Assembly: GCA_032719365.1 (NCBI GenBank)
Contig: CM064867.1
Coordinates: 59,894,601 to 59,958,600, forward strand
Reading direction: 5' to 3'
DNA from: Prinsepia uniflora
Lineage: Eukaryota > Streptophyta > Magnoliopsida > Rosales > Rosaceae
Length of the DNA stretch: 64,000 nucleotides
Shown here: piece by piece, positions 24,120-35,970 of the stretch
Layout: each line of letters starts with the position of its first letter
Numbering within the stretch: the stretch's first letter is position 1
Notes under the pieces: generated by a model
Database searches by the model: none
Told to the model about the DNA's origin: nothing
What the model saw: the letters and a program-made list of their open reading frames with translations, nothing else
Position numbers and translations under genes: made by a program

Positions 24120-27100
24120 TGTAACGACCCATCCTGGAATTCGGGATGAGATTAGTAACTAATCGTGATTAACGGGATTAATCGGTGATTAGTCGGGCGG
24201 AATCGGACGAACGATGCAAAATGACCGTTTTGCCCCTAGTCGTGGGTAAAACGTTGACCTTTTATTCGGGCGGTCAAATGGACTTTGACCAATGACCGTG
24301 ACGTAGTTTGGGACGTCACGAGTTCATAGACCATGTTCGATTCCGACGTTCGTGGTGAAAGTTATGACGTTCAATTCCGACGTTCGAGGAGGAAGTTATG
24401 ACGTTCGAAAGTTTAAGAGCATTTTGGTAATTTTGGATAAAAGGAGTCAAATGTTGACTTTTTGACCGAGAGGTCCAGTGGTGAAAGTTATGACGTTCGG
24501 AAGCCCAAGGGCATTTCCGTAATTTGGACGAAATAAGGGAAAATGTTGACTTTTTTATCGAGAGGCCCGATGTCCGAGGGCCAAGGACCGTTAGGTGGGT
24601 CTCGATGCCCTGAGTCCATTGACAGGCGGCACGCGACATTCGGAGTTCCGATGACCAAGTTACGGGTCTGGATGCGTGAGGGGTATTTTGGTAATTTGGC
24701 TAGTGAGGGTAAAATGGTAATTCTCGCTGGGGAACTGTTTGAACATCGTGGAAATAGGGCCTGAGTGCCCATGCCGTGAGTGACCTATTCCATTGATTTG
24801 CTTAAGCCTAATCTACAATTGTTTAATCAATTAGTGGTCTTGGGGGTAGTAGTTTAATCTGCAAAGGCCAAGGGAGAGTGTGTTGTTGGGGAAATGGGGA
24901 ATTGAACAGCGTGGATGTTGGTTTTTTTTTTTTTTGAGGATGCACAGGGACCGTGCTGGTGATTGTTCAGAGTGTGTGTGAGTGCTGGGTGGAAATTGAA
25001 GCCACGGGCGAGTTTTTTAGTGCCTTGGGTGGAGCAGTGCACGGTGTGCAATGGTGAGGTTGGGGAGCAAGTGCTGCTGGTGCTTCTGAAAATGGGAAGA
25101 AAACAGAGGCTGCTTCCCACGCTTGATCGACCTCCCAAGACCAATTTGAGGCGGAATGCGCACTGAAACGGAATGCGGTGAGAGAACAGAGACAGTGGGA
25201 GAGCACGGGTCTGTTTCAGTGTGTGAGTATGGGTCAATTGGAACTGGGAACTGCGCTGCGGTCTTGAAATGGAAAACAGAGGACAGACCACCAATTAAGA
25301 GTGATCGACCTCCCCAACGGTCTGTGGAGAGTTGGAAACCTTTCAAAAAGGATGAAGGAGGATGGAGAGACTAAATGAGAGAGGAGAAACGGGGGCTGAG
25401 TGAATTCACACAGAGAAACCCGAAGCCTGTTTTCGTGTGAATTCAAATCCGAGTTTGAACTTTAGACCAGCCCAAGCCAAATTGAGGCTCGAATGAACTT
25501 CCTGAGGCCTTAAGTGATCGATCCAAATCGAGAAAGTCGAAGTGCGAAGCCTGCGGAGCCACTACCAGACGTGACGAAATTCCAGAAATCGCGAGCTTGT
25601 GTTCGTGCATAAGGAGGTGAGTTCTTACAAAATTGATTTCAAATTAATCCTTAAAGTAAGCCTACAGAGCTTCCAAACTAATCAATTGATGGGAACAGTG
25701 ACGGTGTGATGAACTGGGGTGCTGAACTTCGAGTACGACTTGAGTTCAGTTGAGGTGGTTGTAGGTAGTGTCGACTTGAATGAATGTCACTGACATCTAA
25801 TTCAGTGTGTTGCGAATCTACCTGAGTGATCAATTGAAGGAATTGGTTGGTCTATCGCAGGAATTTGGCCGGGTTGTCACGCGGGTTAAATGACCCGTTT
25901 AGCTGCTGAACGGGTGAAGGAGAAGATGAATAGTACCTATCACTGTAGCAGCGCGTGAGTGTCACGCGCAGCCGCTTGCAGCGGCGCGTGACGGCGCGTG
26001 GGTTCGATTTTCGAGGTAAGTCCAACATGACTTTTGACCTACACATTGTAACGAACGTTTTAACGTTGGTTTCGAAATTATCGGACACCGTTTCGATGTT
26101 GTTTCGAGGGCCGAAAATTTAGGTTACGTTTTTAATTAACGATTAATTCCTGGAAAATTATGGGGAATTAGTATGATGTTATTTGAGACCTCAATAACCC
26201 AGGAATATGTTTTCGGACAGGATTCGAATTTCTGGAAAATGCCGGAAATTACGGGAATGCGTGCGGCGCGAAACCGAGCCTTAAAATTGGTGTGTGAGTG
26301 GACGTTGCTTTCAAAATTTAATGCATGCATAAATATTTCTATGGTTTCCATGATTATCATTATGAATGGTGGTTGATTTCGATTTCTGTAATTTTACGCA
26401 TTTTGATATGCACACGAAATTGCACGTATTTCGATATATGGTTTCCCGTATGTTTTGGATGATGATTTAACGTATGATTTCGTATGCTTTGTGCGTATTA
26501 TGTTTTTAAGATGTCGGATTTCGATTGCGAGTATGGTTTACGATTTTGACATGTATTTCGAGAATGTTACTGTTTGGCACGTTTTACGAGATTTCGAGTA
26601 TGTTGTGATTTGATCGTGATTTTGGTAATTTAATTGTAGTTTTGATGTCTTGATAATGAGATTTGGGAAATGAAGTGATTTCAATGAATTAAAAATGGAT
26701 TTGGAAAAAAGATGGTTTTGGGCGTGATGCTCGGGCCATTAAAGTAACTTTGATTAACGAGATAACGATTTTCGGAAATTGAAAGTGGATTCTTGGTTTT
26801 GGTTCGGGATGATGCTTCCGGATGCCGGCTTACGGAATCATTATTGCGAATTCAAATTCGGGAATGAAAAATGATTTAATAAAATGATTTGGTATGATTG
26901 TACATGCCCCGTGTGTAATGATGATTTCAATATGATTTGTGAAGTACGACTTGGGGATTTGAATGTGGAAATTCGGACCATGAGTCCTGTTGTGAAGAAA
27001 TGTGATTTCGGGATGGATCCCGTGTTGTTATGGTGGTTAAATGTTTTGGGGTATAAAGACCCGTTGAAAAATGTTTGGGTTTAAAGACCCGGGTGCTATT

Positions 27101-27873
27101 GCTGGAGCACGTTTTGAGTTTAAAGACTCGGTTAATTGATGACGGGGGAGGGCCCTTAATGAGTTTAAAGACTCGTGAGTTTAAAGACTCGGTTACTGTG
27201 ATACCCCCGAGGCCTATTGATTATGTTCTGAGTTTAAAGACTCGTTGATATCCCAGGAAGGCCTGATTATGCGCATGGTCTTGAGTTTAAAGACTCGGGC
27301 GCACATGATATCCAGCAAAACGATTGACTTGTGATTTATTGATGATTTCTGATGTTTCGGTTGAGTTGGGCAGTGGCCCGGTATATGGTTGATGGTTTTG
27401 GATCATGTTGTGCATTTGGTTTGATTCATGGTTTTGGGCTGAGGCCCGGTGTTTATGATTGCGGGCTAAGACCCGATGGTTGAGAAAGGAAAAAAAAACG
27501 ATTTTGAGTTTCATACAAGTTTTCCTTATGTTGAAATTTGATACACGGTTTTTCTTATGTGGAAAATGTTAACCGATTGCGAAATGATTTTTGTATGCAT
27601 GCATTGGTTTTACGCGGAGGGTAAAAACGTCTTTTTGTAACCGTTTTTACAAACTGATTTATTTTTGTTCACTCACACCTTTTGGTTTTTATTGACCCTC
27701 CAGGTTGTGGCGCGTTGATCGAGGCTGATCGTGAGGCGGAGGCATGAGTAAGCACATGTGGCTATCCCTGGTCTGGCACGTACTGAGGGTAATTTAGGGA
27801 TTTCAGTCGTCTTGCCAGGCGGGAGCAGGACCGGGCACGGTTAATAATGCCCTTTCCGGGGGCGGTCCTGTCA
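24120..27873 (+). mobile_element. Solo LTR F in element E's 5' LTR
   Basis: TGTAACGACCCATCC ... GGCGGTCCTGTCA with a perfect AATGG duplication (24115-24119 and 27874-27878). The E 3' LTR shows the empty site. At about 3.75 kb it is the longest LTR here. Its second half resembles element A's LTR (GAGTTTAAAGACTCG array, GTGAGTGGAC at 26294-26303, partner GTTCACTCAC at 27667-27676). Near 24330-24500 a block of the form 'ttcgacgttcg...gttatgacgttc' is repeated. Confidence 0.92.
27050..27300 (+). repeat. Array of GAGTTTAAAGACTCG dyads (LTR F)
   Basis: Eight or so copies of GAGTTTAAAGACTC or GGGTTTAAAGACCC, separated by short spacers that include 'ataccccc-gaggcctatt'. Matching arrays occur in the LTRs of A (about 4384-4592 and 11787-11998) and, reversed, in A' (about 39644-39862). 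The arms GAGT/ACTC and GGGT/ACCC vary together. Confidence 0.9.
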
Positions 27874-28309
27874 AATGGTTTTGGGCTGAGTTCCCTCATA
27901 ATTTGGTTTTATGGTTTTGGGCTAAGGCCCTAATGACTTGAGGAAGGAAATGACTTTGGTTTTATAAACGGTTTTATTATACTTGAATTAATTGGTTTTT
28001 GTATGCATGCAAGGTTTTAATGAAGGACATAAATGTCTTCTTTATGAAATGAGTTTTTATTAACTTATTTGTTTTCGTCCACTCATAGCTTTTATGGTTT
28101 TAATTGCCTTCAGGTTGATTGCGGATGTGGGTTGTAACAGAGACCAAGACATCACAGTCCTCCACTGATCATGGCGCACTCTGGAAGCCCTAAGTGGGCT
28201 ATTGTTTTGGGTTATCCCTTGTCTGGCCCTTTGTGTCACACGTGGGTTAGACAGGGGCATAACACATCCCACGTTAATCCCGGCGGGATTGGGATGGGTC
28301 GTGTCAGCT

Positions 28310-28321
28310 TAGTATCAGAGC
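28310..28321 (+). promoter_or_regulatory. Primer binding site of element E (mutated)
   Basis: TAGTATCAGAGC, three bases after the LTR end; the family consensus begins TGG. The G-to-A change fits the general decay pattern. Confidence 0.8.
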
Positions 28322-29014
28322 GAGGTTGTTAGTTGGAATCAGAGCATGGTTTGCTCTTTAAGTGTGCGTAGGTACAGAATGTGATGTCTCTACGTGGAAT
28401 CAGCCCGTCATCAACTTGAGCATTAGGGTAATAATATGAGAGTTAGTGAAAATAAATTGTTGACAGGTTACGTTTAGCCCGATACGTCGTGAATTAGTAT
28501 GATTGGACCCGAGAAGGGTTGCATATGGTAGATGATTCGTCAGATACTAGGGCAATCTCCGACGAGATTGCAGGGTGGATATGTCGATACTGCAAAGTTG
28601 AGACCATTGGTCATGTCAAGATGGTGGTGTTGCAGGCCGCAGCCGGGTGCGTGATAATCCTAATGAGTTTAGTTGAGCATAGTTCGTGATGGGGGAGAGC
28701 AGCCGAGTACGACGAACCCTAGTGCATGACTCTAGTTGAGTCTAGTTGAGACTATGGAGATTGGTTGGTCTAACACTAAGTGAAATGGTGGTATCCGATT
28801 CACGAGTACCATTATGGGATGATATATGGGATCCCGAGATGGCCCGATTAGTAGGGATGACGCGTGAATACAGAGTCTCGATAGCGATATATTTTTGGTT
28901 GTTTTTGCATGAGGTTGTGGTAGACATGACTAACAAGGGTGGTTGTGTTAGAATTGTCTAGTTGAAGGGAGTGCTAGGAATTTATTCGAAGTTGGAAGAA
29001 GCCGAAGAGAATCA

Positions 29015-29185
29015 ATGGAAGTGTTTAGTTTGGAGAAAAGGATTAAGCCTTACAGCAACTCTCTGAGAATACTCTTAATCGGAGAAGGTGACTTCTCTTT
29101 TTCCGTTCTCTTAGCTAGAGCTTCTGGCTTGGTCGTCAACATGATTGCGAGACTTGAGACACGAAGATGGGCTCAGGGGTTGTAA
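29015..29185 (+). pseudogene. BMT5-like (DUF2431) rRNA methyltransferase fragment captured in element E
   Basis: An open frame from ATG 29015 to TAA 29183 carries EKRIKPYSNS, then ILLIGEGDFSFS (29069-29104), VLLARASG and NMIA. GEGDFSFS is the signature S-adenosylmethionine-binding loop of the BMT5-like/DUF2431 domain. That domain methylates a uridine of 25S rRNA in yeast and is found in several plant proteins that begin with a similar KRIKHYSS-type lead. Only about 40 residues of a domain of about 170 are present, so no enzyme is expected. The piece sits inside the element, in the sense of the element. What I see is the motif string; the assignment to DUF2431 is from knowledge of the family. 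It is not part of any retroelement protein I know. Confidence 0.78.
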
Positions 29186-29362
29186 CCATAAAGGTGGAAA
29201 CTTGAGAATCAGGTAGTGATGGATGACATCCTTTTGGATGTGCATAAACGATATAAAACTGACAGGCGAGTTGGGTACTCAGTTAGATTGGTTATGGACA
29301 TTCACTCATGTCCGAGGGAGTTGAGGACCTAGCTAGTCTAGTGGTTGGACTTTCGGTATACT

Positions 29363-29434
29363 TCCAACATGGTTGCAACTTCTCTTGATTCCGAAGTCAC
29401 TAAGGGTGACTTCTCATTTTCTACTCATGGGTAG
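29363..29434 (+). pseudogene. Second BMT5-like fragment in element E
   Basis: The frame SNMVATSLDSE, then VTKGDFSFSTHG and TAG. SNMVATSLDS is the string that normally follows the GEGDFSFS...LARAFG segment in plant BMT5-like proteins. A second GDFSFS copy is fused behind it, so the captured segment appears partly duplicated and rearranged. Related strings occur on the minus strand of element L (60438-60473 and 60535-60564). Much too short to be functional. Confidence 0.7.
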
Positions 29435-29900
29435 ATAATGCTTGGTGTCACATGACATGGTGAGTGTAGTAGGGATTATGTTTACACTCACATAGGATGA
29501 ATTTTGATGTCATCGTCTTGGATCATCCTCAATTTTTCTTGCGTAGGATGATGAGGAGTGACTATAACTCATCGATATGAGGTAATTGAAAAAAACCCAC
29601 AGACTTGACGTGCTCTGTCTTTGGGAAATCTGATCAGATGTGAAAATTGGAAGAGTGAGTTGATAGGTTCAAAGATTGTATGAGCAGGTGCTGAGAGGCG
29701 TGGTTGGTTAGTGGGAACCTAGGGTGGAGATGTGTTGTCATTGTTGGACAGGTATTTGATGGGCTGCAGTTACACACAGGTAGAGTGAGACATGGTTAGT
29801 ATGACCACAAGTGGAGTATGATGTCAGCGTGGATCGCGGAGGGAGTTGACTAATGTGAGTACCGAGACTAATAAAAGCCACAAGCCAAGCTCTTCCAAGT

Positions 29901-29948
29901 GAGATTCGTGCCATTGTGATGGCAGAATCTTACGCTACATTGCGGGAG
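29901..29948 (+). pseudogene. gag scrap in element E
   Basis: EIRAIVMAESYATLRE aligns with EIRAIVMARAFTTLKE of element A's gag, immediately C-terminal to the CRRFELG block. Flanking codons do not continue the match. It shows that the family derives from a Tekay-like gag-bearing ancestor. Confidence 0.75.
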
Positions 29949-30275
29949 AATTGGATACGAGGTGCCTCGGTATGACTCCAAAGTGAGTCGAGGTTTGTGT
30001 TGGTGACTCGAGTAGTGACAGTGGGGCCGTTAGCGCTGGCGGCATACGACGTATGGAGACAATTACTGTGATGGTTGAGTTGATAGTTATCAAATATTAG
30101 GGAAAGCGAAATGTCGTTTTGATTTAACGACTATCAAGTGGTATCAACTCGGACGGTGTGGTCAATTTGTGGTCAGCGTCACTCGAGGATGCACATTTCG
30201 TCGTTGTAGATGTCGGAGCAACGTGGGTTAGGTACGGATGGGTACGGTGGAGAGATATTCGATGTTGGGTACCGG

Positions 30276-32902
30276 TGACATGACCCATCCCAAATCCCCC
30301 CGAGATTAACGCGGGATGTGCCATGCTCCCGTTTGACACGAAGTATCAGATACGGGATTCCTCAAACCTCAGCCCATTCGGGGCTTCCAGAGTGCGCCAG
30401 GATCGATGGAGGAGTGTGATGTCTCGGTCCCTGCTACAGCCCGCATCCGTGATCAACCTGAAGGGCATTAAAAACCATTAAAAGCTGTGAGTGGACAAAA
30501 AATCAATAATTCAAATAAAATACATTTCATAAAAAGACATTTATGCCCTTCACTAAAAAGCATGCATGCATTCGAAAACCAATAATCAAACCATTTACTT
30601 TAATTAAATCATTAGAGCTTTAACCCATAACCATAAAACCAAGCATGTGGGAACTCAGCCCAAAACCGTAAATCCAATCATGTGGGCCAGTGCCCAAAAC
30701 CACCAACATTGAAGTACCATTTCATAAATCCAATAAATATGAAATCCAAATACATAATCTAGTAAATCCATAAATCACAATTCAATTAAATATCGTTATA
30801 TACTAATCCTCGACATCCTAGATGCTTGGCGTCCCAGACGCCTAACGTCCCAGGTGTCATGTCATGGTCCAAGTTACGGGTTCTACCTGGGGTCTCAACC
30901 CGAGTCAATCTCTGACATCCCAGATGTCTGACGTCCCAGACGTCTAGCAATCCTACTACTGAGTCATTATACGGTCCGGTCACTCCGTGGAGTGACCCCT
31001 CCCAAGCAATGCGCCGTGACGACTCCAACGTCCCAGACGACTGGAGGAGATAATCCATAGATATAAGGATGGTATATGGAAAACATTTCATAAATCATCT
31101 CAAATCGTTCAAATGGGCCTATGCCCGAATCGACTCCAAGTCCGATAGTTTCCAAATCAAATGGGTCTCATTCCCGATTCCATATTTCCAAATCCAAAAT
31201 CATACCATTGAACCATTATTAAAATCACTATCACGTAGAAATACAGGGTAAAATCGTAAACCTCAAAATACGTGCAAATACAGAAATCACCTCGAAATAC
31301 GTGTAAATATGTAAATCACCAATACCACAATCATCATCATAGAAATCACATATGTAAAACATATAAAACAGTTATCCATGCATCATAGTCTAGAAAACAA
31401 GGTCCACTCACAGATCGTCCTAGCTATCGCCTCGATACGCATGCCATAAGCCTCCCTGGGCTAAATCACCATCTTCGGAACTTCCGAACATGTCTAAATC
31501 ACATCGAAGGTCTCCCATCAACTATACAAGTCTATAGGATAAACTTCCAAAACTCTCAGAAATGTCAACTTGTCCCGAACACGTTTCTCAAGGTGAAAAA
31601 CCTCGATTTGACCAACGTAACGATCTCCGATCGACCCGAAACCACCACCATTGGATCGGGATCGTCAAAAATTTTAAAATGAAACTAGGTCCACCTCAAA
31701 ATTCAAGCCCACGCGCCCCCACGCGCCTAGTCAACAAAAATTCAACGCTTGAATAGTACCTACTAATGTCATCATTGACAAATTCTGACACCTATTAGAT
31801 CTGATAGTGCCACATGTCGACTTTCCATTGATCCACCCCTGACATGTCAGATGATGACATCATCCCCGACATGATAACGTCGCCCTGATGATGTCATCGC
31901 ATACATCAGGTCGTCTTCGACCCCAGTCGGATCCTGCAACCGTGTCGCAGAGTACCCATGACTCGACCCGGCCAATACTTCTTCGATTCTCAGCCATTTT
32001 CAACGAGATTTCTTCCTACTAACTCGACTAAATGTCCTTAATCGTTCTATAACCTCAAAATCATGAAATCACATCAGAAACTTACCCCTAGATCGATGAA
32101 CAGCTAGCCCAGTTTTCTCCTCTGTTCCCAGATGATTTCGACCTCCCCTGATCACGATTCCATCTCCCCTGAACTTGTTCAGCCACCAGAAACCTCGTTC
32201 AATCAATCAGAAAGGTCAATACCAGCCCAACATGAAAATACATTTTCGAATTTAAAAACAAGGCTCACGGTTCACACTCACCTTCGCCGTCGTTGCCCCG
32301 CCGTGGTCGTCTCACCTCCCTCTTTCAGTTTCCTTCATGGGTCAGCAGCCAATGATGAGGTTTAGAGGGGTTATAAAGGGTTGGGATGCACGGGTAGAAG
32401 AAGAGGAATGAAGAAGATGAAGAAATGGTGCACGGGGAAGGAAGAGAGAGAAGTGAGGGAAAAATAATTATATTTTAATAAAATCTGCCCAATCAAAACC
32501 AGATCCCATTTTTAGGGAAAATGGCCAATGGGACGAGTGACACTTGTCACTCATCCAGCAGCCCCACATTATTAAATCCACCAATAAGCTTTTAATTATT
32601 ATTTAGTTCGAATCCCGAGACATAGGTTCCCGAGTTCGATCCCGTTCCCATAACTTTCCCGTTCAACGTCTGATTTCGATGTGCCACCTCTCTGCGGACT
32701 CGTCACATCCCGACCTACGTCACAGTCATCAGTCCTTGTATTTTTTACTCCACGGGTTAAAAGTCAACATTTTACCCAATTTTAGGGGTAAAACGGTCAT
32801 TTTACATCGTCCGTCCGAATTCTCTCAACTAATCCCCGATTAGTCATACTAAACCCATAATTAATTAATATTTAATCCTGATATTCGGGACAGGTCGTTA
32901 CA
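30276..32902 (-). mobile_element. Solo LTR G, reverse orientation, in element E's body
   Basis: It begins TGACATGACCCATCCC and ends GGGACAGGTCGTTACA, the complement of a complete E-type LTR. The flanks ACCGG (30271-30275) and ATAGG (32903-32907) agree at three of five bases, so the duplication is eroded or uncertain. It contains GTGAGTGGAC (about 30485), GCATGCATGCA (about 30561) and GTCCACTCAC (about 31401). Only 152 bp separate it from E's 3' LTR in the opposite orientation. Confidence 0.82.
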
Positions 32903-33054
32903 ATAGGTCAGTACAATGGTTTGTTAACGGACGTGTGCACGAGGGTACACCGAATATGAGGCTGGGTATGAGGTAGGTTTGGATCTCCACAAATTGGATG
33001 TGGACTTGGATGAGTTTAAATTTTGTGGACGAAATTTGTTTAAGAGGGAAAGAT
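32903..33054 (+). other. 3' end of element E's body with polypurine tract
   Basis: It matches, in reverse, the stretch of L next to its 3' LTR (58315-58410), including a conserved ggatgtgg...aaattt line. TAAGAGGGAAAGAT (33041-33054) is the polypurine tract. Confidence 0.8.
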
Positions 33055-35744
33055 AGTAACCACCTGTCTCGAATTTCAGGATTAATTAAGGAGTAATTAA
33101 GGATTATCGTGACTAATTAGGAATTAGTCGAGGGAATTCGGACGGACGACGTAAAATGACAATTTTGCCCCTAGGATTGGGTAAAAGTTGACTTTTAACC
33201 CGTGAGATCGAATGCAAGAGGACCGAGGACCGTTACATAAATCAAGTTGTTACGGGTCCGTAGACAGGCGGCATATCAAAATCGAACATTCGATGGGAAT
33301 CTTACGAGTCTATAACGAAAAATCATACTATTGCACGCAAACTGAGAAAATAGACACGGGACTGTTTTGATTGGATAAATATCTGGGGAGGACGTACCAG
33401 ATGAGTGACAAGTGTCACCCATCTAATTGGCCCAAACACCAATTAATTGGATACTTATCTTCATCCTCTTCTCTGTGTTTCTAACCCGTGAAACACCCCA
33501 AACCCAAATCCTAAACACTACCCTATCTTCTAACCTCACCATCATCTGTGAGACTCAGAGATTGAGAATGGACGAGAGAGCTGAGTGGACAGTAGCCACG
33601 GCGGGAATCACAGCGGCGAGGTAGGAATTTGAAACCGGTAAACTGTGTTTGAACCAAAAATTGGAAAACTTGTTTTGTTGAATGTTGTCTGTTTTGGTGG
33701 ATTAGACGAGGTTCTTGGGGTCTATACGAGTCGATTGAGACCAGTTTCGAAGGCTGAGATGACCTGTGTTGGCTAGAATCCATGTTTGCAGGTGCCCAGT
33801 TACTGTGCATCCATGAACAGCTATGATCTAGGCTTGATTTCTTAGTTTTAAGTCCATAGATCGACTAGGGATCACTAGAAGACTAAGTTGGAAGCAACGA
33901 GATCAAATTTCGGTTGGAATCGAAGGTTTTAGGGCCAGGTCGGATCACAGATCTGTACGACCCGGATTGCAAGACCCGTCGAGAGGTAGAAGACGAGATG
34001 ACATCATCGATGATGTCATCTGATGACATAATCATGTCAGGTCTGGCATATCAGGCTGACAGGTGTCAGACGTGGACCAATGGGAGCTTGACAAGTGTCA
34101 CATGTTAGTACACAATCAGCACTGACATGTCAGTGACATGGTCCAGTCACGGACTATCCCATGTCACTGACATGTTAGTGACGTGGACCAGTGGCAGGCT
34201 AACACGTGGCATTGTTAGAGCCTGTCAGGCTGACGTCATGCTAATGTCAGCAATGACTTTGACTACTAACATTAGCGTTGACCACAAGCTTGGGGACGTG
34301 TGGGAGTGAATTTCGAGGTGGGACCAGTGTTATTTTAGAGATTTCGACGATCCAGATCCAATGTGGTGGTTTCGGGTCGATCAGAGATCATTAGGTTGGT
34401 CAAATCAAGGTTTTTAGCTTCGGGAAGTGTGTTCAAGATGCATTCTTGGGTTGGTACTGTTCATAGGCTTTAGGTATGACCTTATAGAGTCCGTTAGTGA
34501 CTTTTGGTATGATTTGGACAAGTCCAAAAGCTCTAGAGACGGTGAATTAGCCCCGAAGAAGCTTATGGCACGTGTATCGAGGCGCAGCTAGGACGGTCTG
34601 TGCGTAGACTTTTATTTTCTAAATATGATACATGCATAACTATTTTATATGTTTTATATATGTGATTTCTTTGGTTTTGATTATGGTATTTATGATTACG
34701 CATTTGCATGTATTTCGAGGTTATGATTTTCTACTATGTTTATATGTGCTGGTATTTCAATGATGGTTTGATGAATTGATTTTGGATTTGGGAAGATGGA
34801 ATCGGGCATGAGACCCATTTGATTGGAAACTATCAGACTTTTAGTCCATTTGATTTAATGAAGTATTGGGCATGAGGTCTAGTTATGGTTTACGAAATGG
34901 ATTTACGATGGTTATATTAAAATTATGGGACGGGCCCCTTTGAAAAGTTTTAAAAGGATTTATAAGATGTTTTCCTTATACCATCCTTATATGTGGATAT
35001 GTGGATGGTCTCCTCCAGTTGTCTGGAACACTGGCGTAGTCACATTGCATTGCCTGCTAGGGGTCACTGCACGGAACGACCAGACCATATAGTGACTTAG
35101 GAGCAAGATTGCCATTATTAGATGTCAGGGACGTCAAATATCTGGGATGTCATAGATGGTTCGAAGAGGCCTCGAGCGGCACGCGTAGCCTTAGACCGTG
35201 ATATGACGTTTGGGACGTCAAACGTCTAGGACGCTAGGCATCTGGGATGCCAAGGATTGGTATAAACTGTATTTCACTGGATTTTTGTATTTTTTTTTTC
35301 TGTGTTGTTTAATGGTTTTGGGCTGAGTTCCCACATAGTTTGGTTTTATAGTTTTGGACTAAGGCCCTAATTTATTGAAGAGGGAAATGGCTTTGGTTTT
35401 ATAAACGGTTTTATTATACTTGAATTAACTTGTTTTCGTATGCATGCATGGTTTTAACGAAGGGCATAAATTTTTTCTTTATGAAACGAGTTTTTGTTTA
35501 CTTATTTATTTTCGTCCACTCACAGCTTTTATGGCTTTTAATGTTTTTTAGGTTGATCGCGGATGCGGGCTGTAGTAGAGACCGAGACATCACAGTCCTC
35601 CACTGATCTTGTCGCACTCTGGAAGCCCCAAGTGGGCTAAGGTTTTGGGTTATCCCTTGTCTAGCCCTTAGTGTCACACGTGGGTTAGATGAGAGCATGA
35701 TACATCCTATGTTAATCTCGGGGAGATTGTGATGGGTCGTGTCA
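33055..35744 (+). repeat. 3' LTR of element E
   Basis: It begins AGTAACCACCTG (a decayed TGTAAC start) and ends GATGGGTCGTGTCA, followed by GGCTA. It lacks LTR F and so shows the empty site, GTTTAATGGTTTTGG, near 35308. A cluster of 'tgacatgtca'/'gatgacatcat' dyads lies at 33995-34260. An RY motif is at about 35441, and TCCACTCACAGC lies just after 35515. Confidence 0.92.
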
Positions 35745-35970
35745 GGCTAGACACTTTTTGAAAATTGATTTGCGGTCCAGATACCCTCAGTTAAGGGAAA
35801 AGGAGGATGATATTCTCGAAACAGTTTTCCGGATGAGATGTGGTCATTATGAGTTTTTAGTGATATCATTTAGGTTGACTAATTTCTAGAAGCATTTATG
35901 GATTTGATGAACATGGGTATTCCGACCGTTCTTGGATTGATTTGTGATAGTATCCACACTTATCAGAAAA
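35745..35970 (+). pseudogene. Element C RT, continuation after element E
   Basis: After the GGCTA duplication the frame reads RHFLKIDLRSRYPQL, then CGHYEFLVISFRLTN and, in another frame, AFMDLMNM. It ends with PFLD-stop-FVIVS. This continues the LFDKLRKA block at 22015 exactly where expected for RT fingers and palm. The match stops immediately before the catalytic FIDD, where the 3' LTR begins. RNase H and integrase are therefore deleted. Confidence 0.85.

Larger units (their letters stand above)
22020..28306 (+). repeat. 5' LTR of element E (interrupted by solo LTR F)
   Basis: TGTAACAACTCGGCC ... GGGATGGGTCGTGTCA. About 2.5 kb when F and one copy of its duplication are removed. It matches the 3' LTR at 33055-35744 along its length, including the 'gcggcgaggta' line, RY motif, 'cgggcatgag' dyads and the CACTCATAGC/CCTTCAGGTTG end. 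The uninterrupted target sequence of F is visible in the 3' LTR at about 35308. Confidence 0.9.
22020..35744 (+). mobile_element. Element E: non-autonomous LTR element carrying host-gene pieces
   Basis: Flanked by a perfect GGCTA duplication (22015-22019 and 35745-35749) inside C's RT. Its parts are a 5' LTR (22020-28306, interrupted by F), a mutated primer site, an internal region (28307-33054, interrupted by LTR G), a polypurine tract and a 3' LTR (33055-35744). Without G the body is about 2.1 kb. It has no pol; only a 16-codon gag scrap and fragments of a BMT5-like methyltransferase gene are recognisable. Element L on the minus strand has the same kind of body, so this is a family. Such elements depend on enzymes of autonomous relatives. 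Confidence 0.88.

Noticed and set aside
24854..25374. Several overlapping open frames of 67-146 codons
   Set aside because: They lie inside solo LTR F with no recognisable domain; long frames on both strands reflect composition.
29500..29530. MNFDVIVLDHP as proof of the methyltransferase's second motif
   Set aside because: It resembles the element protease string FDVILGMDW equally well, so I did not use it as evidence.
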